Assembly: GCA_905215675.1 (NCBI GenBank)
Contig: CAJMRA010000091.1
Location: 1 to 8,425 of the forward strand
Direction: 5' to 3'
Length of the DNA stretch: 8,425 nucleotides
DNA from: an uncultured bacterium
GTDB taxonomy: Bacteria; Desulfobacterota; Desulfovibrionia; Desulfovibrionales; Desulfovibrionaceae
Made by a program: the position numbers and the translations under genes. A model generated the notes under the pieces. That model was not told the DNA's origin. It was given only the letters and a program-made list of their open reading frames with translations, and ran no database searches. Below are positions 5,935-8,425 of this stretch, piece by piece; positions within the stretch are counted from its first letter, which is position 1; the number at the start of each line of letters is the position of its first letter.

Positions 5935-8346
5935 ATGCAAAAATCTCCGTTCCTTCTTGCGCTTGAACGTCGTCGTCCCCTGCTGCTGGACGGCGCCATG
6001 GGTACCATGTTGCAGGCTTCGGGCCTGCCCGCGGGCGTCAGTCCCGAAGAATTCTGCATGGAGCGCCCCGACATCCTGCGCGGCATTCACGGCGCCTATC
6101 TGGAGGCCGGCGCGGACATCATCACGTCCTGCACCTTCGGCGGCAACCGTTTCAAGCTGCCCCCCTCGCTGGATGTGTTCGCCTTCAACAGGCGGATGGC
6201 GGAAACCGCCCGCGAGGCCGTGAGGCTCTCGGGGCGTCCGGCCTTCGTGGCGGGCAATGTGGGCCCCTGCGGGCATTTCGTCAAACCGCTGGGCGATGTG
6301 GAACCCGAGGACATGATCGCGGCCTTCGAGGAACAGATCCGGGGGCTGGTCGCCGGCGGGGCGGATCTGCTGCTGGTGGAGACGCAGTTCGATCTGGCGG
6401 AGGCCCGCGCGGCGGTGGTCGCCGCCCGCCGTCAGTGCCGTCTGCCCGTCATCGTCTCCATGACCTTTGAACAGGGCGTGAGCCTTACCGGTTCCTCGCC
6501 CGCCATCTTTGCCGAAACCATGCAGAACCTCGGCGTGGACGTGGTCGGCACCAATTGCAGTCTGGGGCCGGATCAGATGGTCCCCGTCGTGCGGGAAATT
6601 CTGGACGCATGCAGCGACGCGGCCGTCATGGTGGAACCCAACGCGGGCCTGCCCGAACTGCGCGGCAATGAGACCGTCTTTCCCCTGGGGCCGGAGGCCT
6701 TTGCCGAAAAGACGGCGGCCTTCGCCGTCATGGGCGCGTCCATTCTCGGCGGCTGCTGCGGCACGACCCCGGCGCATATGGCGGCGCTGCGGAAGGCCGT
6801 GGACGCCCTCGAACTGCCGTCGCGTTCCCTGCCCGCCGCGCGCGGTATCTGTCTGACCAGCCGTTCCCGCCTGGTGCGTATCGCCCCGGACGCGCCCTTT
6901 GTCATCATCGGCGAACGCATCAATCCCACCGGCAAGAAGCTGCTGACGCAGGAGCTTCAGGCCGGGCAGTTCGACGAGGCCCTGCGTCTGGCGGATCAGC
7001 AGGCGGCCGCGGGCGCGCGCGTGCTGGATGTGAACGTGGGCGCGTCGCTGGTGGACGAAACCCGCATGCTGCCCGAACTGGCGCGGCACCTGACAGCCCG
7101 TCTGGAGACGCCCCTGTCCCTTGATTCCTCCAATGCCGCGGCCATTGCGGCCGCGCTGCCCTATGCTCCGGGCTCCTGTCTGGTCAATTCCATCAGCGGC
7201 GAAGGCGATCGCATGGACGTGCTCGGGCCCCTGTGCCGTGATTTCGGCGCGCCCTTCATTCTGCTGCCCCTGCGCGGAGCCCGGCTGCCCGTCCGGGCGG
7301 ACGAGCGCATCGCCATCGTGGAAGGATTGCTGGAAAAGGCCGAAGCCCTGGGCATTCCGCGTCGTCTCATGATGGTGGACATTCTGGCGCTTGCCGTGTC
7401 TTCCAAGGCGGAAGGGGCCCTGCAATGTCTGGAGTTCCTGCGCTGGTGCACGGCGCAGGGGCTGCCCGCCACGCTGGGACTTTCCAATCTTTCCTTCGGC
7501 CTGCCCGCGCGCGATCTGCTCAACGCCACGTTCCTTGCCATGGGGGCCGGGGCCGGTCTGGCGTCCTGCATCGCCAATCCCTCGGCGCAGCGTCTGCATG
7601 AAGCCTTTGACGCCGTCAACGTGCTGCGTAACCATGATCCCCATGCGGAAAACTTCATTGCCGGGTATGCCGACTGGAGCGCCGGTTCCGGCGGCAGCGG
7701 CGGCAGGGCCGTGCGCGCGACGGTCTCGGCGACGCTGGGCGAAGCCGTGCTCAACGGCGACAAGGAAAACGTGCTGCCGTTGCTGGAAGCCGAGCTGGAC
7801 AAGGGCGCGGAACCCTTCGCCCTGGTCAACGAGGTGCTGATTCCGGCCATCACCGAGGTCGGCGCGCGCTATGAGCGGCGCGAATACTTCCTGCCGCAGC
7901 TGATCCGCGCCGCGGAAACCATGCAGACGGCCTTCGGCCGCCTCAAGCCCCTGCTGGAAGCCTCCCGGGGCAACGAGCGCCGTCCGGTGGTCGTCATGGC
8001 CACCGTCGAGGGCGATATCCATGATATCGGCAAGAATATCGTGATCCTGCTGCTGGGCAATCATGGTTTCGACGTGGTGGACGCGGGCAAGGACGTGCCG
8101 GCGGCGGACATCGTGCGCTGCGCCGAGGAACACGGCGCGCGCATCATCGGCCTGTCGGCCCTCATGACCACGACCATGGTCCGCATGGAAGATACCATCG
8201 CCCTCATCCGTGAACGCGGGCTGGACATGAAGGTCATGGTCGGCGGCGCGGCCGTCACGCAGGCCTTTGCGGATTCCATCGGAGCGGACGCCTATTGCGA
8301 GGACGCCGTGGCGGCCGTACGGGCGGCCAAGTCCTTTCTGGCATAG
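5935..8346 (+). CDS. metH: Cobalamin-dependent methionine synthase, short form
   Basis: MetH moves the methyl group of 5-methyltetrahydrofolate to homocysteine through methylcobalamin, giving methionine. The 803-residue protein has four modules. The homocysteine barrel (about 1-300) carries zinc ligands Cys208 (GTNC) and Cys274/Cys275 (GGCCGT). The pterin-binding barrel (about 315-575) has GERINPTG, DVNVG (365-369) and SLDSSN (395-400). A glycine/serine linker GSGGSGG is followed by the four-helix B12 cap (about 595-685, with FLPQLIRAAETMQ). The B12 domain (about 689-803) has DIHDIG, with His696 as the cobalt ligand, and SALMTTTM. It lacks the C-terminal AdoMet activation domain of the 1,227-residue E. 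coli enzyme; Thermotoga maritima MetH is also short, with reactivation by a separate protein. The ATG at 5935 is chosen by its GGGAG. It is divergent from rpoH, with a terminator-like leader. Confidence 0.97.
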   Translation: MQKSPFLLALERRRPLLLDGAMGTMLQASGLPAGVSPEEFCMERPDILRGIHGAYLEAGADIITSCTFGGNRFKLPPSLDVFAFNRRMAETAREAVRLSGRPAFVAGNVGPCGHFVKPLGDVEPEDMIAAFEEQIRGLVAGGADLLLVETQFDLAEARAAVVAARRQCRLPVIVSMTFEQGVSLTGSSPAIFAETMQNLGVDVVGTNCSLGPDQMVPVVREILDACSDAAVMVEPNAGLPELRGNETVFPLGPEAFAEKTAAFAVMGASILGGCCGTTPAHMAALRKAVDALELPSRSLPAARGICLTSRSRLVRIAPDAPFVIIGERINPTGKKLLTQELQAGQFDEALRLADQQAAAGARVLDVNVGASLVDETRMLPELARHLTARLETPLSLDSSNAAAIAAALPYAPGSCLVNSISGEGDRMDVLGPLCRDFGAPFILLPLRGARLPVRADERIAIVEGLLEKAEALGIPRRLMMVDILALAVSSKAEGALQCLEFLRWCTAQGLPATLGLSNLSFGLPARDLLNATFLAMGAGAGLASCIANPSAQRLHEAFDAVNVLRNHDPHAENFIAGYADWSAGSGGSGGRAVRATVSATLGEAVLNGDKENVLPLLEAELDKGAEPFALVNEVLIPAITEVGARYERREYFLPQLIRAAETMQTAFGRLKPLLEASRGNERRPVVVMATVEGDIHDIGKNIVILLLGNHGFDVVDAGKDVPAADIVRCAEEHGARIIGLSALMTTTMVRMEDTIALIRERGLDMKVMVGGAAVTQAFADSIGADAYCEDAVAAVRAAKSFLA

Positions 8347-8365
8347 CGCGTTTCAAACTGAAAAA

Positions 8366-8389
8366 TTGCTCTAGAGCGTTTCACCTTTG
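8366..8389 (+). repeat. 24-bp boundary repeat, copy 2 (after metH)
   Basis: This is an exact copy, in inverted orientation, of the sequence at the cysS end, starting 20 bp after the metH stop. Relative to the gene each copy follows, both point the same way. Here the second half of the repeat is the left arm of a compact hairpin. Confidence 0.8.
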
Positions 8390-8405
8390 AAAAAGGTGAA
8401 AACGC
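8376..8405 (+). terminator. Hairpin after metH, possible 3' end
   Basis: GCGTTTCACCTTT (8376-8388) pairs with AAAGGTGAAAACGC (8392-8405) as a 13-bp stem with one bulged A and a GAA loop. It lies about 30 bp after the metH stop, where a terminator is expected, but no T-run follows. It could end or protect the metH transcript, or simply be the second half of the repeat element. Confidence 0.45.
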
Positions 8406-8425
8406 GAGGCGGCAGCACAGCGCCG

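Noticed and set aside
7681..7710. Glycine/serine-coding repeat in metH as a DNA tandem repeat
   Set aside because: It is a short flexible interdomain linker (GSGGSGG) between pterin and cap domains, normal in multidomain MetH.
5818..8133. 771-codon open frame on the minus strand opposite metH
   Set aside because: It is antisense to a full-length, motif-complete MetH; long antisense frames are expected with strong GC third-position bias. Its product is rich in His, Gln, Gly and Arg, with no recognisable domain.

Overview
The window is about 8.4 kb of GC-rich, densely coded chromosome. It most likely comes from a sulfate-reducing bacterium of the Desulfovibrio type (Desulfovibrionaceae). The grounds are the GC-rich codon use, an RpoH with a long acidic N-terminus, a short MetH that has no AdoMet activation domain, and this gene set occurring together. 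The organism call is an inference from protein style and gene order; there is no rRNA or other phylogenetic marker here.

Layout. Five genes lie on the minus strand and are read from about 5724 down to 80: rpoH (heat-shock sigma factor), a TPR-repeat lipoprotein, a LolB-like lipoprotein, rpiB (ribose-5-phosphate isomerase B) and cysS (cysteinyl-tRNA synthetase). The first three are tightly coupled: one base separates rpoH from the TPR gene, and the TPR and LolB-like genes share an ATGA overlap. A 153-bp stretch rich in stem-loops then separates them from rpiB and cysS, which are 23 bp apart. metH (cobalamin-dependent methionine synthase) is divergent on the plus strand from 5935 to 8346. The 210-bp rpoH/metH gap carries overlapping divergent promoter candidates, a structured rpoH leader and, 18 bases upstream of the metH ATG, a strong intrinsic-terminator-like hairpin that looks like an attenuator.

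How the genes work together. The first operon would link the heat-shock regulator to two envelope lipoproteins. rpiB and cysS are housekeeping genes of pentose-phosphate metabolism and translation. metH makes methionine from homocysteine and methyl-tetrahydrofolate.

Both ends of the cluster carry the same 24-bp repeat, in the same orientation relative to the gene that ends there. At the left end the repeat supplies the cysS stop codon. I see no mobile element, CRISPR array, tRNA, rRNA or phage gene. The coding content is ordinary; what deserves a second look is non-coding: the metH leader, the rpoH leader and the flanking repeat.
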